Source: Pithys albifrons albifrons (taxonomy: Eukaryota; Chordata; Aves; Passeriformes; Thamnophilidae). Taken from it: a stretch of 64,000 nt of DNA. Positions 47,704 to 58,984 of this stretch are shown here, piece by piece; position 1 is the stretch's first letter, and the number at the start of each line of letters is the position of its first letter. The notes under the pieces are model-generated. The model was not told the DNA's origin. It worked only from the letters and a program-made list of their open reading frames with translations, and searched no databases. The stretch covers positions 37,181,490 through 37,245,489 of the forward strand of contig NC_092459.1 of the NCBI RefSeq assembly GCF_047495875.1. Reading direction: 5' to 3'. The position numbers were made by a program, and so were the translations under genes.

Positions 47704-49801
47704 TGGTAGATCATCGTGAGGATCTGTGTTCCACAGCCATGCTTTTTCTGTCTAAGAAAGTTAGGAACATGAAAAGGGGAGAAGGCATTACAACAGCATA
47801 TCACCTTACCATCTGAGAAGAAAGAAGGCTGAGTACAAAAGCAAAATAGTTCCTCCACCACTTTGATATTCTTTGTTTTTTAAGTCATCTGCATGTCATT
47901 GTGACTCTCTTTTATGTTTCTTAAATATTTATACAGGCTAAACACTACATGGCAACATGTCATGCTAAATTAAATTAGTATTAAACACTGTAGTTGTATG
48001 AGGAAATGAATTGTAGAAAAAGGTGAATAATGCACAGCTTCAAAGAAGCCTGTGATTCCTGCTTGGCAAATAATGAGGGCAGGCTCTGTGAACAATATTA
48101 TCTTTCACCAAACAATGAGCAACAGAAAATTCAGCAGCAATGATTTATCACCAAAAACTATGAGGAGAAGAGGGAATATGTCATTAAAATGTAGTCACCT
48201 AAACATTTTCAGAAGAATCCAAAGAGAGAAGGATCTCTTTCTACTACAAAAAAATGCTGAAACTTGGGGATGTCCTTGAAACTGAGAAAGCTGAGTTTTA
48301 ACTGGAGTGTACTAAATGTTTTTCATCTGTTTTGTGATATATACTGGTATATGTCCTTTATTCAAGGACAGACACATTACTGAAAATGTTTTAATATGTA
48401 TCCCAAATGTGTTCTAAAAATGAATTCCTCAAAGAAAAACTATCTTAATGCACACTGAATTATTTCTTAATTACTGCATTATTTAGTAATTTAACAATTT
48501 ATTCAGTATTTGTGTTATTTATTTAATATAATCAAATACTATGTTAACATATGGTATATAAAATCAAAGATATTATAGATATATTTTCAATTTTGCATCA
48601 ATGTATTCTTTATGCAAAAGTTGTTATTTCCTTTTTGAAACTAGGTCAGCATCTGTATTTTAAGACAAATTTTGATATCACTCTGTCTCTATTATCTGTT
48701 TTTTAGTTGTTTCCAGTGGAACAGACACAGAGAAAATCTGTGGCATATGGACACCCCAGGGTCCATGTTTCCTTGTTACAAGTCTGCATTCCCTCTCACT
48801 ATCCCACCCCAAAATACATCCATTATATGACAGATGACATTTGGTAAGCATCCTGGAGATGGACACAAGAACACACCCAGCTGGCTTCATAGCCCTTCAA
48901 ACAATAAGCTAAAGAGCTCTGCACTGGAACTGATTGTAATGGCCTAGTTTGAAATTCATGAAATAATGCATAGATTCATAGGGAGATAATACTCTAGCAA
49001 ATTTCTGTGTGAACACACTTTCCCTCTTTGTTTTCAGAATATTGTTCCTAATATGTCTGTGTGTATGGGTTTGGCTGAGGGAAAGCAGTGTAAATATCTG
49101 TAAAAATCTGATGCAATGACACAAACTTAGTACTAGAATTGTGCAGTTGATAGCATCTACCTAAAAACTGTGTTAATGAAGGCAATATATTTATCCTGAC
49201 CATTCCTGAAAGTTTGTTAGTTTTTTTTTAAATATTTGTATTAAATACTAACACATGTACTTTTAGGAGTTTGCTGGTGACATTAATTAATGGCAAATAA
49301 TGTCAAGAGAGAAAAAAAAACAACCAACAACAAAAAAAAACAACTGGGAGACACTTTAAGCTTTAGCAATGCTTTCACTAAAGGTTTAATGTAGGATTTG
49401 ACTCAGTCCTGGAGGAAGTATACACAGGGAACACTTCCTGTAGCAGAAGGTAGAGATTGTAACATTTCATTCATTTTTACTCAAAATGGGTTATGTTCAT
49501 TACTTTCTAGCAATATGTAAGGAAACTGTTTATAAACTAAAGGATACCACATTTATTTCACTAGAAAGATTCAAAAGGAAAAAATGGAAATAAAATTTCA
49601 GCTTAAACTCAATTTAGATAATATGAAGTACATACATAGAAACATTGTAGACAAGTGTGTACAAGCAGAAAATTGCCTGTGAATTGACTATTCCATATCA
49701 GAAATAGGATCTTGGATTGTGATAATTCTGCAAAGCTCAAAGTTCAGCAGGAAGAAGAAAAGCTAACCAAACAGTGGGATTAAGGACTATTGGGGAAGGG
49801 G
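47704..49801. other. AT-rich non-coding stretch, nothing recognised
   Basis: Low-GC DNA with short frames on both strands and an A-rich ACC tract at 49312-49340. No repeat family or gene recognised. Confidence 0.5.
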
Positions 49802-50232
49802 TGTTGCGAGAGGGTTCTTTGTGACCTTGCCAGCTCACCCCCGACGCAACCCTGGGTTTGGGCTTCCAGTTGCATATGTGTATTCTCACAGATATAGAGC
49901 CATGCGCTGAGGTTAGCATCAGGAACGTTCAAACTTTACTCGGGGGTAATCAAGTTAGATAGGGTTTTGGGCTGAACACGAGAACAACAACTTTTGATAG
50001 GGTGAGGGGCTTTGTTCACAAGGCAGTGCTGTTCTCCAATTGGTGGAAGAATGTTTGTTCACGAGGCAGCCACGGCTCCCTTGGCTCCACTGGATCTATG
50101 TTTACCCTGGTTCTGGGGTTGTTTACCTGGCTTTCAGGCTGCCTCAAGGTCAGACTGACCTTGCCTGCCTGTCAGCTCTTGAAACGTGGGTTGTGCATGT
50201 AGAGCTGAGGCCAAACCTCTCCCACACAGACA
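49802..50232 (-). mobile_element. probable LTR (minus) with U3 direct repeat
   Basis: About 431 bp of GC-richer sequence. On the minus strand it starts TGTCTGTGTGGGAGAGG and ends AGAACCCTCTCGCAACA. The last 140 bases look like R-U5: an AGTAAA signal (49940-49935) followed by GTTTGAACGTTCCTG, and later CCCAGGGTTGCGTCGGGGG. U3 carries a direct repeat TTTGTTCACRAGGCAG (50011-50026 and 50054-50069, 15 of 16 identical, starts 43 bp apart), as in retroviral enhancer duplications. No matching target duplication was found at these limits, so the boundaries, particularly the right one, are provisional. Confidence 0.65.
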
Positions 50233-50264
50233 AAAATAATTTCACCGACTCTATATAGGACTCA

Positions 50265-50660
50265 GCTACCTCTTGAATACTGTCTTCAGTTTTGGGTCTG
50301 TCATCTCAAAAATATTCTACAGAGTTAAAAAAAAAAATCAGAAAGAGCAACAAGGAAGTTTGACAGTGCAGAGTGGCATCCACATGAAGAACGCAAATAG
50401 TCCAGAGCTCCTGAGTGTGGAAAAATGGTAACTAAAGAAAGATATAATAGAACTCTACAAATTTATTAATGGTGTCAAGATTGTGCACAGGAATTAACTG
50501 TTCACTGCATCTTATGCTACAGATATTAGAAAGCTCAGACTACCAAGTTCGCCAGATCCCCATTCAAAACAAGAAGAAGGAGGCAGTTTTTCAGAAGCTT
50601 GAGCAGACAAGTGCAATTCCTTGGCAAGTGTTGAGAAATTTACAGAGAATCCAGAGAGAA
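50265..50660 (+). mobile_element. ancient CR1/L3-like fragment
   Basis: A diverged CR1-clade remnant on the plus strand. Recognisable wording in order: TGTCTTCAGTTTTGGG, GATATAATAGAACTCTACAA, ATTTATTAATGGTGTCAAGA and CAAAACAAGAAGAAGGAGGC followed by AGTTTTTCAG. These follow the order of the C-terminal ORF2 region in old CR1 and L3 elements. Many indels break every frame. Limits are approximate. Confidence 0.6.
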
Positions 50661-52389
50661 AAGAAGATGAGTTCATATAGAAGAAATACGGAAGCAGGAA
50701 TTTCCTGTTAAAAATCAGTTGGGGACTTAGATACCATTAGGTGGAAGAATATAGTTTCCCGGCTCTTACTCTTCTGTAGAAAATAATCAACTGCTGATGC
50801 AGACGAAGTACTGAGTCAGACAATCCATAAGTTGGGCCCTTGTGTTCGAAGTTTTCCTGAAAAAAAGACAGTTAAAGTGCATATGAAAGAAAAAAAAAAA
50901 AAAAGAGAGAGAGAGATATTATTTATTTTTTTTATTTTTATTTTACTTTATTGAATTTTCTATTTTTTTGTTGCATCAATAGTGGTAGATTTTGGTGGTA
51001 ATCATTAAGAGCACATTGTCAGAGGAATGTCCTTATAGAACTTGATTAATGGAAAAAAATAGAAGAAAAAAAAAGGCAATGCATGAAAGCTTTCAGTAAA
51101 GAATACATCAGAAAGTATGAATCTCCAAAAGTATTTCCAAGTGAGGAACTGGAGACTACCAGGAAGATTGGTGCTATGTTGGCTCCACAAATAACACATC
51201 ACTGATCTGACAAGCCAATAGAGTCTCATTTTAGTTATTAGAATGAAGTGCCTGAAAGACTGGAATGGCACAATGTCTGTCTCTTGGTTAACTAGGAATT
51301 GAAGGAACCAAACTACAAAAATTAAAGGACTTCAACATACCTGCCCAACTAGTTTATAAGAACTAATTTATACTCTCATCTTGTGCTACTTTCCTTCAGT
51401 GTTGACCTAAGCTGATTGGCAAACTGTACAGGCATGCAAAATGTATAGCAATGCATTAGCATTAACCCCTATCTCTTTGAGATCTGAAACTAAAAGAAGC
51501 AGTTACACTTCCTTTAAAAATTATCAGACCTATCTCATAATTTTATATTCCAAATATACTGTTTAGTTAACTCAAGATTGTTAAATATTTCTTTTCTTCA
51601 CCTCAAACTTCAAATTAATCTTTACAATAAGGATTCTAAATTTCAATGTAATTTCAAAATTGATTGCTTCAGTTATTTATGCATGAGTGGAATGAAAAAA
51701 TCATTACCTATTTTTATTAATGAACAGAAAAAGTAATAACAAATAGTGCATTAATTACATTCTCACATTATACTAAATTAAGAGTTGATGCAAAAAAACC
51801 CAATGAGGAATGAGAAATACACAAACATCTAAAAAACTAAGAAGTCAATTGTAGACTGGAAACAATTAAAATACCTTCAGCCTGTAAACCTGCATACAAA
51901 CATCCATGGGGGTTAATAAATCAAGGCACAGTTATTCATAGATATAAAGTGCTTGGAATACAGTAACAGTAGAAATATCTGCTATAAATGCACAGTATTA
52001 GAAACAATGGGGCTTTTAGCTGCTTATACACAAATGTAATATAATGGAGGAAAAGATTAAAAAACAGGCAATATTAGCTTCTATTGTATATAAACCAATC
52101 AAATCAGAAGCAAAAGGGATGAAAATCTCCATATGGCTATATATGCAGAATGTGTATGGGTTTATGGGCACCTTATTGTTGAGATGACATCGGGAACTAC
52201 AGGAATTCAGGGAAGGACAATCACTTTGATTAGCTATATGAACAGAAAAACTGTAAGCAGAAAAATTAAAAATTATAATAGACATTCACTAGCTAAGCTG
52301 TAACTAAAAGTTAGGTGTGCAATTCATGTGGCAAATACAATCACTGAATCGTTTCTGAATTATTTATTAAATAAAATCTAAGTATGTAA
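50661..52389. other. AT-rich non-coding stretch, nothing recognised
   Basis: Low-GC DNA with a poly-purine/T-rich low-complexity segment at 50886-50970. There are no recognisable genes. Confidence 0.5.
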
Positions 52390-52394
52390 TTTAA

Positions 52395-52920
52395 TGTCGC
52401 AGGTTTGGCCTAGCTGTTGCCAACCCTGGACTGGCCCCCCTTCCCCCTCCCAGAATCTTCCCAGCAAAGGAAAGGAAAAAAAACTGAAAAGAAATGCACT
52501 CTAAAGAAACTGAACTGAATAAAAAGAATAAATTATATTTACTAACATTTACAAATCACGCTGTATACACAATACATAGGATCCCACCCCCCAGGGGAGA
52601 GGGGAAGGGAGAAAAGGGGATTGATTAGCCGGAAAATAGGGAAGACACCAACCCAACCCAAAGAAACCAAATGAATCAAAACAAACACAATTAAAAACCT
52701 CAAGGAAGGGGAACAAGAATGAAACAATCTCACCCAGGACAGGAGAACCACCAGGGACCGGAGGGACCAGACTTCAACCACCTCCCTCCAGCTCCTCAGC
52801 CAAGGAAGGGAAGAAGCAACAAAACCACTCCCCCACTGCTACGTGGAAGACACGTGTGGAATACTTGTAACTTCCTTAGATACAATGGTTACTGAGGAAG
52901 CCATGGATCAAACCATTACA
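52395..52920 (-). mobile_element. probable solo LTR (minus), 526 bp
   Basis: On the minus strand this runs from TGTAATGGTTTGATCC to GGCCAAACCTGCGACA. It is flanked by TTTAA (52390-52394) and TTGAA (52921-52925), a 5-bp duplication with one mismatch. It contains pyrimidine-rich and T-rich tracts typical of avian LTRs and the paired GAGCTGGAGGGAGGTGG and GGTCCCTGGTGG stretches. Start and end wording (TGTNATGGTTT, then GCCAAACCTGCGACA) fits an avian LTR. It is not closely similar to the other LTRs in this window. Confidence 0.7.
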
Positions 52921-53245
52921 TTGAAGATTGCCTTTTTTGTTGTTGTTGTTCTCAAGGTGGGAGATTTTTTTCCTCAAGAATTTGCAAAGGAGCAAAACTT
53001 GAAAATAACCTGCGAGAAAAAAATTGTGAGTACTTTTCAATGGAAGTGAACATGAAGTTCTCTAAAACATTCCAAAAATGGTTCCTTATGATATTACAGA
53101 TGTTTGGTTTTATTGGTGAAGACAGTAAATCTTAATATTCCTTAATTCATGGAGACTAAAGAGAAAAAGAGAAGCTACCATTTGTAACAAAGAATCAGTT
53201 ACATTGTGGTATTGTCAGGAAATAAGAAAGCTAAAGATAGTGTAG

Positions 53246-54005
53246 TGTTACAACCTGGTCCAGAAGCCACAGGCTTTACTGAATGCACATTTTAATTTCA
53301 GGCTTCAAGAGATTTCAGCCACCCAGATCCCTGTAAAGCCATTGGTTCTCTTGAACCTTGAATTCATGTCCAGAGAAAAACTTCACATTTTTCTCTAAGA
53401 GGTTTCTTTCAATTTATTGAGAAAATAGGCATGTTGGTAAAAAGGGTTTTACAAAGATAATATGCAACTTCACTAAAACTTCACTGCAGGTTACCAGAAC
53501 TAAAAAGCATTCCTACAGAGAACCTTTGCTACACCCAGCAACCACAAAATCCATGCAACTTAAGTGAGGTACTTGTAACTTAAGTTAAATACAAAAAATA
53601 GGTGTTTAGGTTACCCACAAGAGGAAGAAAAGAATAAGAGAGTTTAAGAGAAGAAAGAATAAAAAGAGAAAAAGAGGAAAGAAAAAATACAGTTATCACT
53701 AAGAAGGTCATGTGTTGACACGTTCAAGGAAAACAGGACAGGGTCAAAACAGAGACCTCGTGCATCACTTTTTATAGACTTCGGACACTGTGGCCACTCC
53801 CTCCAAGTGGGACCTTTGATTCGCTGACCATGCCCTGTCCCCTTAGCCAAAGTCCGAGGTGCCACAGCCAATTACAGGCTCCAGAGGGTGTGGTGTGACT
53901 GAGCTATCAGGAAGACCTTATCCATGCGGCCTTCATGCCATGGCTGCTGACTCCAGTGGCCGCCTTGGCTGACCATATGCTAAAGGCTTGGTCTTCCCCC
54001 CAACA
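53246..54005 (-). mobile_element. possible LTR (minus), boundaries uncertain
   Basis: On the minus strand this runs from TGTTGGGGGGAAGACC to ACCAGGTTGTAACA. A CAAT-like ATTGGC (53867-53862), a TATA box TATAAAA (about 53776-53770) and an AATAAA signal (about 53419-53414) occur in promoter-like order. The 53700-54000 part is GC-rich compared with its surroundings. No target duplication was found, in part because the right end runs into a CA repeat. The long distance from TATA box to polyadenylation signal is unusual, so part of this may be internal or unrelated sequence. Confidence 0.45.
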
Positions 54006-54030
54006 CACACACACACACACAAACACACAA
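54004..54030 (+). repeat. CA microsatellite
   Basis: Interrupted CA repeat (ACACAC with one AAACAC interruption) at the right end of the possible LTR. Confidence 0.9.
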
Positions 54031-54033
54031 AAA

Positions 54034-57000
54034 TGCATCTTCACAAGGTGATTCTGACCCCAGAATAACTGAGTTCAACATGTACTAAAATGACCATTAA
54101 AAAACCTACAAAACAAAGCTGCAAAAAATCTATTTAAATATTATCACTAACAAAAAAGCCTCATTATGAAAGTGCTCTAAGCACATATTGAATTACAAGA
54201 ACCATAATACAGGTCTGTAAAAGTTGCAGGAAGATGCTGACTTATTTCAGTCCAAAAGGGCATGTCAAGCAATCACAAAATGTAGGGACAGAGCTTGTGG
54301 TGTCCACACAGATGCACTCAACATTTCTCTGGAGACTTTTAATTGTCATGTTTTCCCAGTCAATATATATTTCAACAGGTATTTGTACATCTAAAATTTA
54401 GACTGCAATTAGTTCTTTGTGTTAGACTAAATATCTTTGTCTCCTATGGTTTTTGGTATCAAATTTATTTCTAATTCTTTGATCACATGAAACTTTGTAA
54501 GTCACTTTTCTGCCTATATCTGTATGCTTTGTTAAAATTTTTTGTTGTTACTTGATATGATAAAGTTCGTTTTGTTTTATCTAATTTTGTCTACTGACAT
54601 GAGAATCAAAGCATCTTCACTTAAATAATTTTTTGAGATTATTCTATAAGTGTTTGAAAAAGAAAGAGAAAATTGTTTTATTCAGATTCATGTTTCCTAA
54701 CTTTTCAAGATATTTTGTTTGTTAAATAGATGTTAAATTCCTAGCAAACTCCTACTCAATATCCTGAGAAAGTTGTAGATAAGTTTATTTCCACAGCATA
54801 TTTAGTTTAACAAAATATGGCGGTATACTGTCTCCTTAACCCACCCCCCCCCCACACACACACTGGAACGCTAACAGCTTATCAGCAAGATCAAGAAGAT
54901 GGAGAATTGTGATATGAGAGAATAATAAAAAGGTCTTACTCAAATCCAGGTATCTGAAACAATATCAAAGAGATTGCTGAAAAATACAGATGAATAAATG
55001 CCTTTTTTAAGCTATTTTTAATTTGCCCTTGCTTACAATTGCCTTTTTTAGATAGAAATGTAAGACCTGCTGGATTTCGGTAGAGTAGTACTGACCTATG
55101 TAACTGTACAGAGATGGTACAAGTTGTATGCATGTTGAAGTTGGTCCCTTGGATTTTGTCTCATTTTATCTGAACGGTAAATCTGTAAAATGGATTAGCC
55201 TTCAATTTTAATGTAATATTGTAAAGTATGATAAGATGGTTCCACACGATAAGGTATTATAAAAGTTTAAGTAGCTGTTCCTGGGATAACTGTAGTAAGT
55301 GACCAATAACTACACGCCAGTATCTAATTTACTACACAGTTTTTTTTCTATCAAGTGGTTTATAGCTTCAGCAAGTATAAACAGTGGTGAATAGAATGGG
55401 CGAAGCTTTATACTTTTCAGATGGTTTAGATATCTACTGCATTCATTATACATTTCTTTTCATCTTTCACCACAGATAACTGTGAATACTCACTTTTTCC
55501 ATTAGGAATTGTTGTTTACTTAAGCTGAAATAAAGCAGGATGCCTTCCTGTACTGAAATACCAAGATATAATAAAAAAACTCTGACATATCACAGACTTC
55601 TCCAATATTATTTGATGCAAATTAAATTGAAACTGGATACTATGAAAATTTCACATAATTTCATTTGACTTCTGTATTCAAAGTTATTTTTGGAGTGTTA
55701 GAATACTGAAAGCCTAAGACTTATTTTACTCATACAGATCTTATCTTAGTTCTTTAGAAGTACTCAGAACAAATAAATGGGTACAATATGGCTTTAGGTA
55801 TTTTATAAACTGTCCCCTGTACTTCTAGTGGTAAAAATTGCACATATATTTCATAGTTGCCACTTTAACTGTGTTTTCTTCTATTAAAAGTGTTTGTTAG
55901 CTAATAATATTTTGTATCATGTGTCTCTGTATTAGTTACAGGTCTTAACGTGCCTAACTGATTATATATGCAAGTATTAAACATCATCTGGTCCTACAAA
56001 ACTATTTATATCTTTATATACACATTTTCTTAAGTATTATATGTGAAAGTCTTCTAATTAAATTGTTTCTTATGGTGCTGAACTTAATTTTCATCATCAA
56101 TAATTTCCTTACAATCTTACAGTTTCTGTACAATCCCATGAGAATGGTGTTATAGTTTTAATATTATCCAAGAGCATAAGAAGGTGTTGTTATAAAGGAC
56201 TTAGGTTGTCAAAATGAGTTTAGCAAGAAGTTTGGGTTCTTTGAATGTCATCTCTACATAACCTTGAACATGACAAATGAGGATTTGAAGAGCATTAATA
56301 ATGTATGGGAAATGCAATCTATTTTCTGGCTCCACAGTCATAATTAGGTTCCGATAGAGCCGTCTGTACCAATTTACTGAGAATCTTTTATTCAAAAAAA
56401 CCCTCTACTTTTGAGAGTGTTTATCAGTGATAGTAAGAAGACATCAAGGCCGTGTTTAGAAGTAAAAGGGTTAAGAAATTGGTATGAGTTAGTTGCCTTT
56501 GTACCCATTATTTTCCCCATTAGACAGGTGAGCCTAGTCTGCTTCTGACTAAAGTTATACTACAATTTATGCAGAAAGGAACAGCTACTACAACACACAT
56601 AAAGCCCCTATGAACATATGTATGTTATGGTCTATATAACACAAATAATTAGAAACTAAACCCAGGTAGCAATATCTTCTGTGCTAATAGTTTAATAATA
56701 TAGTATTTAGGCTAAAATTTGTAGTTATGCAGATGTTTATTCTCATGACTGTGATATTCTCCAGTGCTGTGCTCTTTCATTTTATATTAGAATTACTTGT
56801 TAATTTTATACACTTATAAAAAATATTTTCTAGAAAGTATAATTACATATAAAATTTTTTATCCCTATAGTTCTTATGTAATTTTTAATGGTTGAGAGAA
56901 CTACCATATTTGCATACCATAAATGTAGGTGGACCACAAAAGCAGCTAATAATAAATCCTCTTTTCCTGGTTTACTGATAACTCTCTTTTACATATGATA

Positions 57001-58372
57001 AAGCAAGTACTAACCCAGGAAGTGTACTGAGCTATGCTGCTGCAGTGATGGCTTGTGTAGGAGAAGCTGTGACCCACTGGCATCCTTGCTCTCAAGAGTT
57101 CTGTATGATCTGAGCAGGAATAGGTACCAATGATAATTTTCAACAGCAATATTACAGTACAAGTCTCAAATATTATGCCAATACCTTTTTATACTAGTGG
57201 CAGTGCTAATGTACCATGGGATGGTGAAAAAAATAGGATACTAACTTTAAACAAAATAAAAAGAAATAAAATTATGTTAATCATTGATTCAGTTAATGAG
57301 AAACAAAAATGGGGAGGTTGCAGCTAGTAGACAGCAGTTTCTCTCTGCAGCTGCTTCTTTCATCACACACACACACACACACACACAAAATTACTAGTTT
57401 TAGACCGGTGCAATATTGCCTTATTTTCTCCATAAAATGTCTTAGAGAGGACATATAGTGTGCTTTAGTTTCTCTAACAGATATTTTTTCTTCTGTATCT
57501 ATTCATCTGCAAAATTTCTGTTGTCACAATAAATCATCATTTGGTAAAGAAAATGATATTGGTTATTTTAGCAGGAGAATATAAATATTGTATCAGGTTC
57601 ATAACACCTAAACAAACCTGAAAGTTATCAAATATCAATAATTATAAAACCAGAATTTAGAGGCCATAGTAAGAGGAATGACTGTCAACAATATATTGTT
57701 TACTGGAAGTATCTAATTAAGAACATTTCCTTAAAAATAGATCGATTGCAGTGGTTGAGTTGCTGTCCATGATGGGCTGCAGGGGAAGATGCTCTGTGAG
57801 AGCAAATTCTCTTCACAGGCAGAGCAGGAGGAAACAAAAAAGTAAGAAACAGCAGAGGGAATAGCAAGGCCAAGGTCAGAGGAGGAGGAGCAGGTGCTCT
57901 GTGGAGGAGAAGGCATTATGGGCAGCCCTTGGAAGGATGCATACCTGGACAGATATACACTGCTGACTAAGGAAAGCCTATAGGAGAGCAGAGGAAAAAT
58001 GGAATGAATAAGTGGTGGCAGAAAGAAGAGACAGTCTGTTGCCTGCAACCTCCTCATTTTTGTTTCCTGTTACCTGCTTCAACAACTAAGTATTTATTTT
58101 ATTTGTTATTATATTAACTGTCCTGGAATCAAGTATCTTTTGCCCATGGTAATCATTAGTAAACAAACTCTGTTCTTAACTCAATCCATGAACATTTTTA
58201 TTTCTGTTCTTCCTATCTATTGTCTGCTGTCCTGTCAAAGAGGGAGAGGAAATCAGTGAAAAGCTAAGTCTGAGTCTGGCTTCTAGCTAAGGATAGCCCA
58301 CTGGAAATGCAAGCAAAATACATGTTTGGCTCTGGTTCTCCTCATGTGTATATTTAGCAAAAACTTTTTTAC
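54034..58372. other. AT-rich non-coding stretch, nothing recognised
   Basis: Low-GC DNA with short frames. It includes a C10/CA tract at 54842-54863, a CA repeat at 57364-57387 and a purine-rich block at 57760-58030 whose minus strand gives a Ser/Pro/Leu-rich frame of 108 codons. That frame is probably a composition artefact. No exon or RNA gene recognised. Confidence 0.5.
57364..57387 (+). repeat. (CA)12 microsatellite
   Basis: Twelve uninterrupted CA dinucleotides. Confidence 0.95.
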
Positions 58373-58377
58373 CCATG

Positions 58378-58979
58378 TGTTATGGGTTTAGCCAGGTAGG
58401 CCTAAAATTTAGGTTTTAAAGTTCAGACTAGGCCTGGAATTGTCAGCTGGATTGAGCTGGGCTGGGCTAGCTAACAGCTGACTTCTTCTAGCCCGTAATG
58501 TTGTATTCCATACCATATTACGACATCATCTCAGAAGGGGTAAATCCCGGTGTGTGGGAATTGCTTAGGCAGTTCCATCATGGCCAAAGTACAAGCCGGA
58601 TGTGGTGCAGCTCCTGTCTTGTTGGAGTAGGCCCTGCTGCTCTTGCTGCTGCTACTTGCATTTTGTTTGAGTTCAAGGAAGTGGAAACATTTTCTTGTTA
58701 CTCTTTCTGTTCTTTGCTGTCTTTTGGGGTGCTTATAAAACTACAGTGATAGAATCTGTTTTCACTGTGGAGTGAGGAAGTTATTTTTTGTTACTCCTAG
58801 CTTGCGTAAGTGTATGTTATATTGTAGTTTTACTCTTTTCTGTATAAATACATGTAGCTATTTTAAGCATAAACATACTTTGAGAGGTTTTTTTTCCCTT
58901 TCTCCCTTTTCTCAGTGAGGGGAGAGAGTCTCTGACTTGGTATTGAGCAGTTGGCATTTTGCCAGCTTAAACCAAGACA
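58378..58979 (+). mobile_element. solo LTR (5-bp TSD family), copy D
   Basis: A 602-bp LTR from TGTTATGGGTTTAGCC to AAACCAAGACA. It is flanked by the perfect 5-bp duplication CCATG (58373-58377 and 58980-58984). It has the U3 block TATTCCATACCATATTACGA followed by CATCATC (58504-58532), a TATA box TATAAAA (58734-58740) and a second TATAAATA (58843-58850). The end-of-U5 phrase is TTTTGCCAGCTTAA. It is closely similar to 39655-40240 over R-U5 and to 9003-9623 over U3. No internal sequence adjoins it. Confidence 0.95.
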
Positions 58980-58984
58980 CCATG

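Noticed and set aside
57731..58057. 108-codon minus-strand Ser/Leu/Pro-rich frame
   Set aside because: It comes from a purine-rich plus strand and is explained by composition.
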